Source: Oopsacas minuta (lineage: Eukaryota > Porifera > Hexactinellida > Lyssacinosida > Leucopsacidae). Taken from it: a stretch of DNA of 30,102 nucleotides. Numbering within the stretch: the first letter of the stretch is position 1; each line of letters begins with the position of its first letter. Positions 10,967 to 20,652 of the stretch are shown in pieces. The notes below the pieces were generated by a model. It saw only the letters and a list, made by a program, of their open reading frames with translations, had not been told where the DNA came from and searched no databases. The stretch spans positions 1 to 30,102 of the forward strand of contig JAKMXF010000094.1 in assembly GCA_024704765.1 (NCBI GenBank). The letters run 5' to 3'. The translations under genes were made by a program, and so were the position numbers.

Positions 10967-11056
10967 AAAGGTCAAGAGCTCCGTACGTGAAACGAAACAC
11001 AACCTACAAGGCGCTTAACTTACTCAATTGNTTTTGGTACAGATCAATCAGGCATC

Positions 11057-11491
11057 ATGAAGGCTGCTGATTGCTGCTTACCAAGGTCTCAAAACTTTCT
11101 TAACAAACAGGAATTGAATACACTATCTGAACTGTATGCAATAGATATCAAAGATTGTGAAATAGAAGTTTTCCGTTCGTTTATTGCTCGGAAAGATGAA
11201 TCTCAGCTAAATACTTTGATCGATGTACTGGATGTGATTGACAAAGATATTTTCCCTGATGTTTTCAACTTATGCCAAATTCTTGTGACTATCCCTCAGA
11301 CGTCTTGCAAGGTTGAGAGAATGTTCTCATCTGTTAAGAGAATAAAAACACGTTTGCGCTCACAAATGACTACTGAGCGTCTCAACCATCTTGCCCTGTT
11401 ATCTATTGAAAAAGATATTGCAGAAACACTTTGTTATAATGATGTGATCGAACATTTTAAGCAGATGAAGCACCGCCGCTTTCTTTTGTAA
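11057..11491 (+). pseudogene. hAT transposase, C-terminal dimerisation domain (5'-truncated element)
   Basis: 144 codons without a stop encode the C-terminal part of a hAT transposase. The hAT dimerisation signature is at 81-116, with TSCKVERMFSSVKRIKTRLR and then LNHLALLSI; family members use an S/C-x-x-E-R-x-F-S motif here. The catalytic RNase-H-like core, the BED finger and the left end are missing. Upstream sequence after 10966 shows no more transposase, and an unresolved base n lies at 11031. This is therefore a truncated, immobile copy. The 3' end of the element is probably at 11741. The frame is intact, so either the loss is recent or the fragment is read as an exon elsewhere. Confidence 0.85.
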
Positions 11492-11741
11492 TGTCAAATA
11501 GTATCCCTGAATTGAGTTTAGTATCTTAATAAATGCTCTTACTATAATGTAGACTAATCTAATGCTCCTAGCCTAGTAATCTGGTACTTTATGAATTAAA
11601 AAGGTTATACATATAAGAAAAGGAGACTGGGTCGGACTTGTTATACACAAGTAATTAACTTTTCAAAAATATGTATCCCTGCAATTGCCCTCCCGAAATC
11701 CTTCTTGCCCCCCTGAATGTCTTGCTCTAGCTACGTGCCTG
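11492..11741 (+). mobile_element. 3' non-coding end and terminal repeat of the truncated hAT
   Basis: The right edge, read on the minus strand, begins CAGGCACGTAGCTAGAG, a typical hAT terminus. It is preceded by the G/C-rich GGGGGGCAAGAAGG stretch common just inside hAT ends. The next 8 bases, TACGGTAC (11742-11749), are the candidate target duplication and belong to the mariner reading frame beyond. The matching left end was not found. Confidence 0.7.
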
Positions 11742-12866
11742 TACGGTACGCAGTATCTCCTGTGGGATTATTGCCCATTCTCTCATTAGAGATTGCTTTA
11801 GAGACTCAATACTGTTATGGGACTTCGAGCAAGCACTTGACCCTAAAATGGACCACACTGAGAAATCTAGGGGTTGAGGTCTGGGCTAGACGGCGGCCAT
11901 TCTACCTTTGAGATAAAGTCAGGAATATTTGTCTGAAGCCATTCCTGAGTACTGTTTGCTGTATGGGCAGGAGCACCGTCTTGTTGGAATATGAACGGCT
12001 GGTTTTCAAACATCATCTCATCGAGATCTTTCACAATGGGCTGTAAAATGTGCTCCTTATACGTTTGTAGCATTTATTTTGACCCCTACAGGGACGAAGA
12101 CCAGTGGTGTCCGGCCAACAGAAGATACTCCGGCCCAAACCATCAGCGAGAGTGGTTTCTAGACTCTTTTGACTTACCTGTACTCATCAGGGACAGTAGA
12201 AGTGCTTTTAGATAATATTCTATCGTTTTGACGATTGAATGCTTGTTCAACGGTGAAAAGTTTTTCATCGGAGAAAAGGACTTGATCCAGTCCCTGGGCT
12301 GCGAATCGTGTATGGAGGACTTTGCTTCTTGAGAGCCTCTTTGTCTTTATTTTGTCTGAAGGAAATGGACTTTCCTTTTCTTGAACGAAGATAGCCCTAA
12401 GTCTCTCTTGACAATCGTTTGAAGAGATCTACGGGATATTTTCAGTTCTTTAGCCATTTTTCTGATCGATCGCTGAGGATTTCGCCACAGTCGACTCCGC
12501 ACTACCTTTCGCATCTTTACGGTCGTGATGGAGACCGGGCGAACAGTTCTGGCTCTGTCCATCACGCCACCAGCCTCATTGAAGCGTTTTATCGTACGGA
12601 TTACAAAATTTCGACGTGTCTGTGGAATTTTTAAAAGTTCCATTATTTCCTTTTGTTTTCCATTTTTGAAATAATTCAACAATCACCGACCGTTCTTTCT
12701 CCACAGCTGATAATTTGTTCCTGGTTTTCAAATAATGTATTTTTCAATAAATATTGTATTGCGAGAGATAACAGAATATATACAAACCAGTAACGTTAAT
12801 CAATCTAAATCATGAAAGATTTTGGTACGATATAAAGTTATGTGCCAGAACTTATTGGCCACCCTG
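11742..12866 (-). pseudogene. Broken mariner/Tc1-like transposon, DD37D type (copy B), cut by a hAT
   Basis: Transposase relic read on the minus strand. The N-terminal helix-turn-helix part is visible as ELLKIPQTRRNFVIRTIKRF, and a second DNA-binding helix region as MAKELKISRRSLQ. The first catalytic Asp lies in FSDEK, the second in QQDGAPAH and the third in SPDLNPLDF, with 37 residues between the last two catalytic Asps. Damage visible: frameshifts near 12670, 12350 and 12065 (the last an extra A), in-frame stops at 12174-12176 and 12159-12161, and loss of everything after ...EILRTV, where the hAT end begins at 11741. The right inverted repeat ends at 12866 with TA after it; the left end is missing. 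It cannot make an active transposase. Confidence 0.9.
12769..12866 (-). repeat. Right end of mariner copy B, identical to 1-98
   Basis: 98 of 98 bases match the segment at the window start. The outer 28 bases are the terminal inverted repeat and are also found, inverted, at 29967-29994. Confidence 0.95.
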
Positions 12867-12868
12867 TA

Positions 12869-13402
12869 GGTATGAAAATATTTGGCAACTAAAACAAGAA
12901 ATCACCATTTTCACAGTAGATCGGCAAACCCATCCCTTGTCCATATTTCAATTGTACAGTAAGTGCTCACAATGTGCCATAATCGCCTAATGACGTACTA
13001 GGGTAACCATTGCAACTAAGCATGTTTTATGTGGTCTATATAGTAAATCGGCACCGTAAATTTCAAATGTTTCACTTACATTTCCGTACTATTACCACTA
13101 TTGGGAATATTACGTCATTTCGATGATTATATTATTTTTAACATTCATGGTTCAAGGATAAATAGTATTTGTTATTTCTATGATTGAATTTATGGTATCA
13201 AGTCAAGTTCCTAATGATGGATTACAGCATATATATATAACTAGCTATTATATAATAATGAACCCAGGGGTGTAGTTTTTCCTTTGCTACATATTTGAGG
13301 GAATTATACCTTGTGGAAAAACTGTCACTAAATATATAAACTCAATCTCTAATTTTCTTCAATTCATTATCATTCCCCCATACTATGCTATTATATAAGA
13401 TA
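12869..13402. other. No gene recognised
   Basis: AT-rich sequence with a short (TA)n-like tract near 13229. Nothing else recognised. Confidence 0.5.
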
Positions 13403-14340
13403 CAGTAGCGTACCCAGCATTTGGAAATGGGTGGCGGGGCGCCCAATAAGTAATTTCATAATGACGATAATAATAATTTGTCATTGAATAATTGGAGCAA
13501 TTGCACTACTACTTATATTTAGGGCAATATTTTAGCTGTTAATTTCATATTAACCTTCCATTTTCATCTAATGATTTATTTCACACTAAGGTTCATAATA
13601 CATAATTTATATATAAATGGGTTCATTCCATAATTTCGTATAATCTACGCATAATGGCTAAACGTTCAGCGAATACACTTGATTTTTTCCTTTCGAAACA
13701 AACAAGGGTTGAAAATAAAACGCTTTCTGAAATCGAATTGGAGATATCAATGAATACAACAAAAGACATCTCTCTCGAACATTCAGACCCGGCTATTTCC
13801 ACTTCTATTAATATAGAACCTAGTATTCAGCATCCACATCATTTGGCTATAGGACTATTTGTCTCTGAAAACCAATTAGTGAATGAAGAACTTCGTCTAG
13901 AAGTATTACTTAACTGTTAGACCCAACAAGGAAATTATACTTATCCACCTATTACTGATGGAAGTAGGAAATGGTCTTTCAACGGTAGCTGGTTAACTCT
14001 TTTCCCATGGCTTGCTTATTCTGAATACTTATCGGGCGCATTTTGTAAAATATGTGTGATGTTTATAGATATGGGTTAGATATTCGCGACCAACTAAACC
14101 AACAGAGAATGCAACAGAAACAAACTAATCGTGATAGACTTGTGCCTATAATAGAAACTATTCTTTTTCTTGGTCGGCATGAATTAGCCTTCCGTGGACA
14201 TAGTGGAGAATGCAATATTAAACATTGCAGAACCAAATGAAAACGACGGAAATTTTCGTGCTGCACTCTGTTTACGTTTAAGAGCGGGAGATTCTGTATT
14301 AAAGGAACTTCTCACCTAAATGAAATGTACTGGAAACAAA
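13403..14340 (+). pseudogene. hAT-type element fragment: TTF zinc-finger N-terminal half
   Basis: A probable left terminus, CAGTAGCGTACCCAGC, followed by a GC-rich stretch, begins at 13403. The frame from 13654 (MAKRSANTLDFFLSK) has the low-complexity start usual for ZMYM/52-kDa-repressor-like hAT proteins. A TAG at 13918-13920 breaks it. In the same frame the TTF-type zinc-finger region follows: RKWSFNGSWLTLFPWLAYSE then GAFCKICV. Two more frame changes, near 14095 and 14210, lead through QQKQTNRDRLVPIIETILFL and then NFRAALCLRLRAGDSVLKEL, which resembles the DUF4371-like region of the same proteins. Similarity stops near 14340, so the catalytic core and dimerisation domain are missing. It is clearly dead. 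Confidence 0.75.
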
Positions 14341-14878
14341 TGCTCATTTTGGGTGAGTGAGGCAAATTGGTATATAATATAAAGTCAATTATAGGCTATG
14401 TAAATTGCAGTGTAATATACTTGTTTATCATCCCACCACGCCCCCAGTCTTAAAAATTATCATCAATGCGGCCCTCTGGGAGTTTTGCAATATCTTTTCA
14501 GACATAAATATTTGTGTTGAGGTCAGATTTTGTTAGTATATTTAGCACTCATCGTTGTGTCAGTGTATTTCACTACCCTAGCCCATTTCATACTTGAGGA
14601 GATTCCCTAGGCTAGCTCAGAGCTACTCAGCTAAATTAATATATTCCAGGATACAAGTAAATATGGGCTTTTAGACTGAGTTTACAATTTTGTCTAACTA
14701 GACAAAATATGTTAGGAAATTATTATCCAATTTGATGTATGGACTTATAATCAAATTATTTCTGAGCAAACTGATTTTGTAAATGTGTTATTGATTTGCA
14801 AGATAGGATGAATGTATGTATATATTGATTATTAGAGGCCTTGACATCATTATATGAAATGATTATGCGATGCTAAAC
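14341..14878. other. No gene recognised
   Basis: AT-rich. A patch at about 14430-14490 (CCACCACGCCCCCAG, GCGGCCCTCTGGGAG) has the composition of a hAT terminus and might be the right edge of the preceding element, but I could not match it to the left end. Confidence 0.45.
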
Positions 14879-15353
14879 CAGGCCTAAATATAGTAAGTAA
14901 GCAACAGCATAGTTTATGAAACACAGAGAGCGCTACCAAAGAGGTTTTGTATCAGCAACAAAACTTCATCCACCATATAGTGATGTACTGAGTACACGAT
15001 GCCCACTCGAATCGCATTTGCAAATGAGACTGAAAACACAATCAGAATGCAGCAATAGAGGTTATGAAACACGAAAAAGCGGTATCAGAAGGTTTATGTA
15101 TCAGTAAAGAATACTACATCCACATGAATTTTAAGTAATGACTACGTAAATCCCACCTAAATCATCTGTCATATCCAAATGAGGCCTAAATTCAGCAGGT
15201 AAGAAACTGAAGAGGATATGAGACACGGAGAGGGAGTCCCTGAAAGGTTTTGTATCAGCAAACAATACTTCATCCATCAGAAGGTGACGTAATTAGTACA
15301 TATAGCACTCGAATCGTCTGTACATAAATATAGTAAGTAAGCAACTGCATAGG
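14879..15353 (+). repeat. Degenerate tandem satellite, unit about 150 bases
   Basis: Three diverged units start near 14879, 15025 and 15181, with a partial fourth near 15323. Shared landmarks are GAGGCCTAAAT at unit starts, TATGAAACAC or TATGAGACAC, the GGTTTTGTATCAGCAA block, then ACTTCATCCA or ACTACATCCA, and CACTCGAATCG before the next unit. Unit 1 and the partial unit 4 share the near-identical block AAATATAGTAAGTAAGCAAC. No open frame runs through the units. The short frame at 14916-15107 is a by-product. Confidence 0.75.
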
Positions 15354-16042
15354 TCATTCTGCGGAGTTGTTGTTTGATTGTAGGAAATTTTCCCGGTTTG
15401 AATTTCAATTTACATACTTTTGCTTAGATACTAATATTTTGAGGAAGTATTACAGTATTTGACCTAAAATTTCACGAGTAATTTACATTTTGGCCCTGAG
15501 AATGATAATTACTCTAGCTATGTATTCATGTTAAATTTGATTAACAAGTTTTTAGTCAACCACATGAGATTGGTATTTTACTCCATTGTTTCGTCATACT
15601 TTTTGTATTTGTAAATTTTATGGTGTGTTAACACAAAAATATATATATCACAGTAACTAATAGAGAATAGACCTATAATGATCACGAAATATCATTTTGA
15701 TAAAACTAAACAGATGAAGTATTACCTTTTTGTCAAAACTTCAACTGATAGTACTTAACTATTATTGTTTTCATATTCAGAATGACTTGTTACATGTTAC
15801 GTTGAGAAATACTTTTGGGTATTTTTATTTTCAAGTATGCATAGCAGATCAATATTCTACCTATAAATATTTATCAGTATACTTCAACATTCAACATCTG
15901 AAACTTCTTCAACTATTCTCAACTCTTCCCGATCTCAAAACAGTGGCAAAACAATGTGCTGTGACAAATTTTCTCTTCAAAAATCGAAACGCATATCATC
16001 CTCCAATCCAGGTGTTATAATCCTCCTTCACAGTCAAGCATC
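15354..16042. other. No gene recognised
   Basis: AT-rich. The 96-codon frame at 15730-16020 (plus) has no recognisable domain and I do not support it as a gene. Confidence 0.45.
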
Positions 16043-16050
16043 TTCTAGAG

Positions 16051-16148
16051 CATTGGTTCCCAACCTTTTTCTTCCGCGGACATCTTTAATCCATTTTATG
16101 GGGTCCGCGAACCCTAATGGGCCACAAACCCCAGGTTGAGAACCACTG
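16051..16148 (+). mobile_element. hAT-type MITE 1 (98 bases)
   Basis: Outer ends are CATTGGTTCCCAAC and, on the minus strand, CAGTGGTTCTCAAC: imperfect inverted repeats of the CAGTGGTTCTCAA class known from short hAT elements. It is flanked by TTCTAGAG (16043-16050) and TTCTAGTG (16149-16156), which agree at 7 of 8 positions and fit the hAT preference for nTCTAGAn targets. Confidence 0.85.
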
Positions 16149-16156
16149 TTCTAGTG

Positions 16157-16279
16157 CAGTGGTTCTCAACACGGCGTCCGTGGCCCTAAAGATGTTTTCG
16201 TTATGTTTATTAGCCGGGGGTCCGCAGACCCGATAAAATGGGCCAAAGAGGACCGGAAGAAAAAGGAAGAGAACCAATG
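16157..16279 (-). mobile_element. hAT-type MITE 2 (123 bases), inverted relative to MITE 1
   Basis: It starts CAGTGGTTCTCAAC and ends, on the minus strand, CATTGGTTCTCTTC. Its reverse complement aligns along its length with MITE 1, sharing TTTTTCTTCCG and CCATTTTAT near one end and TTGAGAACCACTG at the other, with about 25 extra bases in the middle. It is flanked by TTCTAGTG (shared with MITE 1) and TTCGAGAG (16280-16287). Confidence 0.85.
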
Positions 16280-16287
16280 TTCGAGAG

Positions 16288-16658
16288 AACATTTTGGTTT
16301 TGTGAAGTAAATTCTTACATCTCATGAGCCTAAGTTCCGGCATGGTTGGCAAAACTATGGGTCTACTAATAATTCTACTCTCTCCATCGAGACTAATAGA
16401 AACTTGTAAATTGGCCTATCAGTTCTGCCATCTGGACTCCAATGCCCTAGCAATCCATATTCCGAATAAATGCCCCTTTCATACATTTCATTTAAATTAC
16501 GGAATAGCGAAAGATTACCAATCCCATAATATTCACACTAAGCTCAGAAATCATCAAATGCATTCTTGCGTAACTAAATGAAGAAAATAGCTGGGCATAA
16601 TTTATGCAATTGCTGATTATCAAGGGACGTACCATATTTAGATCAGGCTGAACTAGAA
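16288..16658. other. No gene recognised
   Basis: Ordinary AT-rich sequence between the MITE pair and the duplicated unit that holds mariner copy C. The 85-codon frame at 16324-16581 has no domain. Confidence 0.45.
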
Positions 16659-16709
16659 CAATTATTTGTTTTTATATATTCATAGACACCCAACAAATTT
16701 ACTTATATA

Positions 16710-18021
16710 CAGTGTGGCCCTGAAGTCCTGTCCCATTGATAAAGTGGAATAGCTTGACTAAACTGTATGCTATAGGCTGGCAATTTTTACTCGTCTTACA
16801 GAATACTATCAGAAATATATAATATCTTTACTACTCAATATAACCTCCTCGTTTTTTTACTACGGCTCTCAATCGTCCAGAAAACGCTCCAACCGCGGCA
16901 CGAATGCTTTCCTGAGGTATTTTGTTCCACTCCCTTGTTAAAGACCGCTTCAAACACTTGACAGAGGTATGAGACTTGGCGCAAGCATTGGTCTCCAGGA
17001 TGGACCAAATTGCAAAGTCCATCGGTTCAGGTCTGGACTATAGGGAGGCCATTCTGTCTTCTGAATAAATCCTGGAAAATTGTGTTGGAGCCAGGTTTGA
17101 GTACTATTGGCGGTATGAGCCGGTGCTCCATCCTGCTGGAATATAAACGGTTCTCCATTAAACATTGTTTGACCTAGATTCTGCAATACAGGCTCCAAGA
17201 TAAGCTCCCGATAGGTGGTAGCATTTATTTTTACTCCAGGGGGGACAAATATCAATGGTGTCCGACCAGTTGCCGAGACACCAGCCCATACCATCACAGA
17301 GTGAGGTTTCTGTATGCAGCTCATGTATCGATACTTTTCTGGGATACTAGCTCGTGTTGCCGATATGATCCTGTCATTTTGAGAGTTTGTAACTTCCTGA
17401 ATAGTGAATATCTTCTAATCGGAAAACAGAATCGTTTCGAGACCGTGATTTACGTGCCGCTCAAGCAACCCTTTACATCTAGACATTCGTTTTTGCTTAA
17501 CTTGGTCTGTTAGATGATGAACCTTTTTTCTTTTGAAGGAATACATTCCCATCTTAGTATTCACGACGTTTTGTATGGAATGGCGTGACACCTGAAGATC
17601 TACAGCCATCTTCCTCATGGATCGACGCGGGTTACGTCGGATTCGCTCCCGTACCCTCTTGGCAAGCCTGGGAGTCGTAACTGAGGAAGGACGACCGGAT
17701 CTAGCGTTGTCCTTTACTCCCCCTGTTTGCTTGTACCTCAAGATCGTCCGATATACAAACTTCCGTCGACTCCTAGGCATATTGAGCAACTTTAAAATTT
17801 CTCCTGGAGCCTTACCATTTTCAAATAACCAAATAATTCCTGCTCTCTCGACTTCCATTAGCTTAACTAAGTGCTAGAGGAAGTGAACCAGGAATATGCT
17901 TAGTAATATTTGTATTACTGACTCAATTGGTTCGATTACAACATTAAATCATGTATAGTGAATCTAGTATCTTCATTTCCTTGTATTATAAAAGATGGGA
18001 CAGAACTTTGGGGCCACCCTG
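16710..18021 (-). mobile_element. Complete but inactivated mariner/Tc1-like element, DD37D type (copy C)
   Basis: A 1312-base element with both inverted ends: CAGTGTGGCCCTGAAGTCCT on the left and, on the minus strand, CAGGGTGGCCCCAAAGTTCT on the right, each followed by GTCCCAT-type sequence. TA dinucleotides flank it at 16708-16709 and 18022-18023. The ends are related to, but distinct from, those of copies A, B and D, so this is a second subfamily. It encodes one transposase on the minus strand, described separately. Confidence 0.95.
16831..17858 (-). pseudogene. DD37D mariner/Tc1-like transposase with one stop and one frameshift
   Basis: About 342 residues from ATG to TAG, the normal length for the superfamily. 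Order: a paired-type first helix-turn-helix (about 5-40), the linker ARSGRP (52-57), a second helix-turn-helix (about 63-100), then the DDE/D core. Asp1 is in ILFSD (residue 147), Asp2 in QQDGAPAH and Asp3 in PMDF, with 37 residues between Asp2 and Asp3. Two lesions are visible. A TAG at 17415-17417 follows Asp1 where related copies have Glu (FSDEK in copy B). A one-base deletion near 17021-17026 turns the expected NPMD codons into NRW. Everything else reads through, so inactivation is light and fairly recent. Confidence 0.93.
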
Positions 18022-18236
18022 TATATATCATGAAAACGAAATTCACTTTTAGCATTCTTGATTATCCTTGTATCGGCTATATGACCTAGTTTCTTTGATT
18101 ATTTCAAGATTCCAATTATTTGTTTTATATATTCATCAAAATCTTACTACATTTACTTATATTTAACTTGAAAATACGAAATTCGGACTTAGCATTCTTG
18201 ATTATCCTTGTATCGGCTTTATGAGCCAGCTTTTTC

Positions 18237-18917
18237 CTATTTACTACCATATTTTATCCTAAATGTTCCCATAACTATCGTTTCAACTGTTAGTAATAGG
18301 TTATCAATTATGTGACTTATACTATAAAGTTTCATCTTCTAATATATTTCTTCATTTTCTATCAACACATCCCTAATCCCTGGGACGTTACCCATGTAGC
18401 GTTCCCAGAGAATGCAGCTGTCTACAATACTGGACATGGCCTTGTTTAACCTCACAAATTCATGATCTAAAATGTATCACTATTTTCTTCATCTATAAAT
18501 TTCTATCTCTACTATTTCGGGATCTTAGAGCTAAGATGCCAGGTTAGTTCACATAGCAATTAATATTTGAAGGAAAATAATTAACTTTCTAGGAGGCTAG
18601 TTTCAAATCAAATGTTATTTCTTGCGATAGGTTTCCGTCCTGGTCTTTACCTATTGCTTACAGCGCCCCTGGACCCACATCCAGAACTTGTTGCACACTA
18701 GATTGAATTTGTGCCTCCCAGATTTCAAAGGCACACGATGCCACTGTACATAACATCTAAGCGTCGTTGAGCCAGTGAATTGAAGTACTTTGGAAAATAT
18801 TTGTGGGCGTAGCGAGCAAATATCCAGAATTGAGAAATTCTGTGATGACAACATAGTAAATTCATTTTGTTTATTTAAATTGTGGTGGGAATAATGAAGT
18901 GGCGCTTTCTGTTACCG
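18237..18917. other. No gene recognised
   Basis: Mostly AT-rich. An imperfect palindrome lies at about 18380-18408 (CTGGGACGTTAC to TAGCGTTCCCAG). A moderately GC-rich patch at 18655-18780 is unassigned. Confidence 0.45.
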
Positions 18918-19260
18918 TGCCTCAATATTCTACAGTAGATATTCATCCATGGTTTATGTATACAGTGCCTCAATATTCTACGTGCCTCACTAATCTGTGC
19001 AACAGGCCTCTCCGATGAGTTTGAGCAAGTGTCAATGCATCTCCTACCTTCGACCGAGATAGCCGATCTACTCGACTACTTCGAGAGGACGTATATATAT
19101 TGCACACACTAGCCAGTGAATACCATATAGCCACGACGTTCCCCACTGACCACGCCAGCACGCCCTGCAGCCATTCCTTTTCACCTCACGCCACTCTTCT
19201 CCTCTTTCTACCCTCTCCATTGAGCTGCAGCTACCATGGAAGAAGAACAGTAGTTATGAT
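18918..19260. other. GC-rich island with a 17-base direct repeat, unassigned
   Basis: GTGCCTCAATATTCTAC occurs twice, near 18918 and 18966. The next 280 bases are much richer in C and G than the window (for example the CCTCTCC, CACGCCAGCACGCCC and CTCTTCTCCTCTTTC stretches). No open frame with a recognisable product, terminal repeat or tRNA fold was found. It may be a mobile-element fragment, a 5' exon or a promoter region. Confidence 0.3.
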
Positions 19261-20599
19261 GCGGTAGCTGTACCTCACTTGATCACTCAGACATTATTTG
19301 CAGTTCTCTTACTATCTCAGACATCTATTATGTTATTATTTTTATCATTATTTTGTTATACATATTCTACTATTTTCTAATACACATCCACATCTATTAG
19401 ACATTCAATGTTGAATATTTATGACCTGAATTAATTCATCTGACTAGTTATCAATTAGAAGCATAGAAAGGTAATTTCCTGGCATGATTTTCCATGGTAG
19501 AACATGTTTAAAATATGTATTAGGATAAACCCGGAAGATGATATTTGTATTTTTTCCAAATCTATGGATAATTCTTTGGTCACAGCAAGCCACACTTTCC
19601 TACTTGCATAGTGAAAAGTTCAATATATATATAGACAGAGAGAGAATGTGACGAGATAATCGAAAGGTAAAAATATATTACAAATTATCAGGCCTATAAA
19701 AATAAAGATAAAAACATCATCCACCATCCCAATTTTCGAAGAAATTCGGGATGAGAAACAAGTAATATATTTTAATTGGCCTAACATGGAAATAACAATA
19801 AAAAGCCTAGTTAGCCTATGACTTACCCTGTCCTGGCTCTAGGAAGGTTCTGGGGCTAGGTTGCATTGTTAGTCTACAGTAGAGCCATGGGAAACCATAG
19901 AAATCTGATTTAGATTTGATTTGTAACCACTCTATGTTCGCAACAATTTGGGGCCCAGCTAACTAATACCATGGACTCCCGTAGTAAACAAATCGGAAAT
20001 TAATCATTATAACAGAATTCCACATAAAAAGAAGTAATTTATTATAAATTTTATATGCAATTATATATTCTTGTTGTGCTATAATGAATTCAGCTTTTAA
20101 CGAAATGGAAGCGAGTTCCGGAACTAGTAGTTTACAACAGTAGTTAGTTACGTCACAAGACTTGTAGTCAATTTCATTAGTTTCCCATAATCTAAATTTA
20201 ATAAAAAGTAAAATCAATTGACAAATCAAATTAGGTGCGAATTGTCGGTATTCTCGATAGCATAAACATCCGAAATTGGGCCAACAACCGAAACATTAGT
20301 CAAATATCCTGGGGTGACCCCCATTTACTAGGATGATTGATAAAAACATTTATTATTGACACAAATTACTTGAACATAGGCAAGTATCATTCATTAGAAG
20401 CACTCTCACATAATAGATCCATCTTAATGGTGTATATATTTAGTTATCAATCTCTTCTACTGTCCATAAATACCCAAAGATTGTGACGCAGTATTGAAAT
20501 AATAGTACATTATATAATTATAAAATTATTCATAATTAGTATTTATGTAATTGCATTGAACTGTAAGAATTTCTATGCGTATTTACTAGTACTAGCGAG
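19261..20599. other. No gene recognised
   Basis: AT-rich sequence including short (TA)n and (GA)n tracts at about 19626-19645. No domain found. Confidence 0.5.
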
Positions 20600-20632
20600 C
20601 TTCGCTAGCTAGTTCGCTGCGCAACAGCTTAG
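20600..20632 (-). repeat. Dispersed GC-rich repeat, copy 2
   Basis: The reverse complement matches 7078-7110 at 31 of 33 positions. It lies just outside the hAT relic that starts near 20653 and next to a short palindrome, AGCGAGCTTCGCT. Confidence 0.7.
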
Positions 20633-20652
20633 TGCTATAGGTTAGCTTAAGT

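Larger units (their letters stand above)
16659..18236 (+). repeat. Tandem duplication, one unit interrupted by mariner copy C
   Basis: Unit 1 is 16659-16709 plus 18024-18098 with the transposon between; unit 2 is 18113-18236. Both carry CAATTATTTGTT, TATATATTCAT and TTTACTTATAT, in that order. They also share 28 identical bases starting AGCATTCTTGATTATCC (18051 and 18191). Unit 2 shows what the target looked like before insertion. Confidence 0.8.

Noticed and set aside
14879-15353. CRISPR-like array
   Set aside because: Units are about 150 bases, diverged throughout, and lack short conserved repeats with unique spacers; the genome is also not prokaryotic.
15730-16020. 96-codon plus-strand frame
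   Set aside because: No domain; low-complexity composition typical of translated AT-rich DNA.
16086-16352. 88-codon minus-strand frame
   Set aside because: It is a translation of the two hAT MITEs and their junction, not a gene.
18990-19160. Minus-strand tRNA-like or SINE promoter boxes (TGGCTATATGG and GGTCGAAGG)
   Set aside because: Spacing is too long for a tRNA and no cloverleaf forms; box matches are loose.
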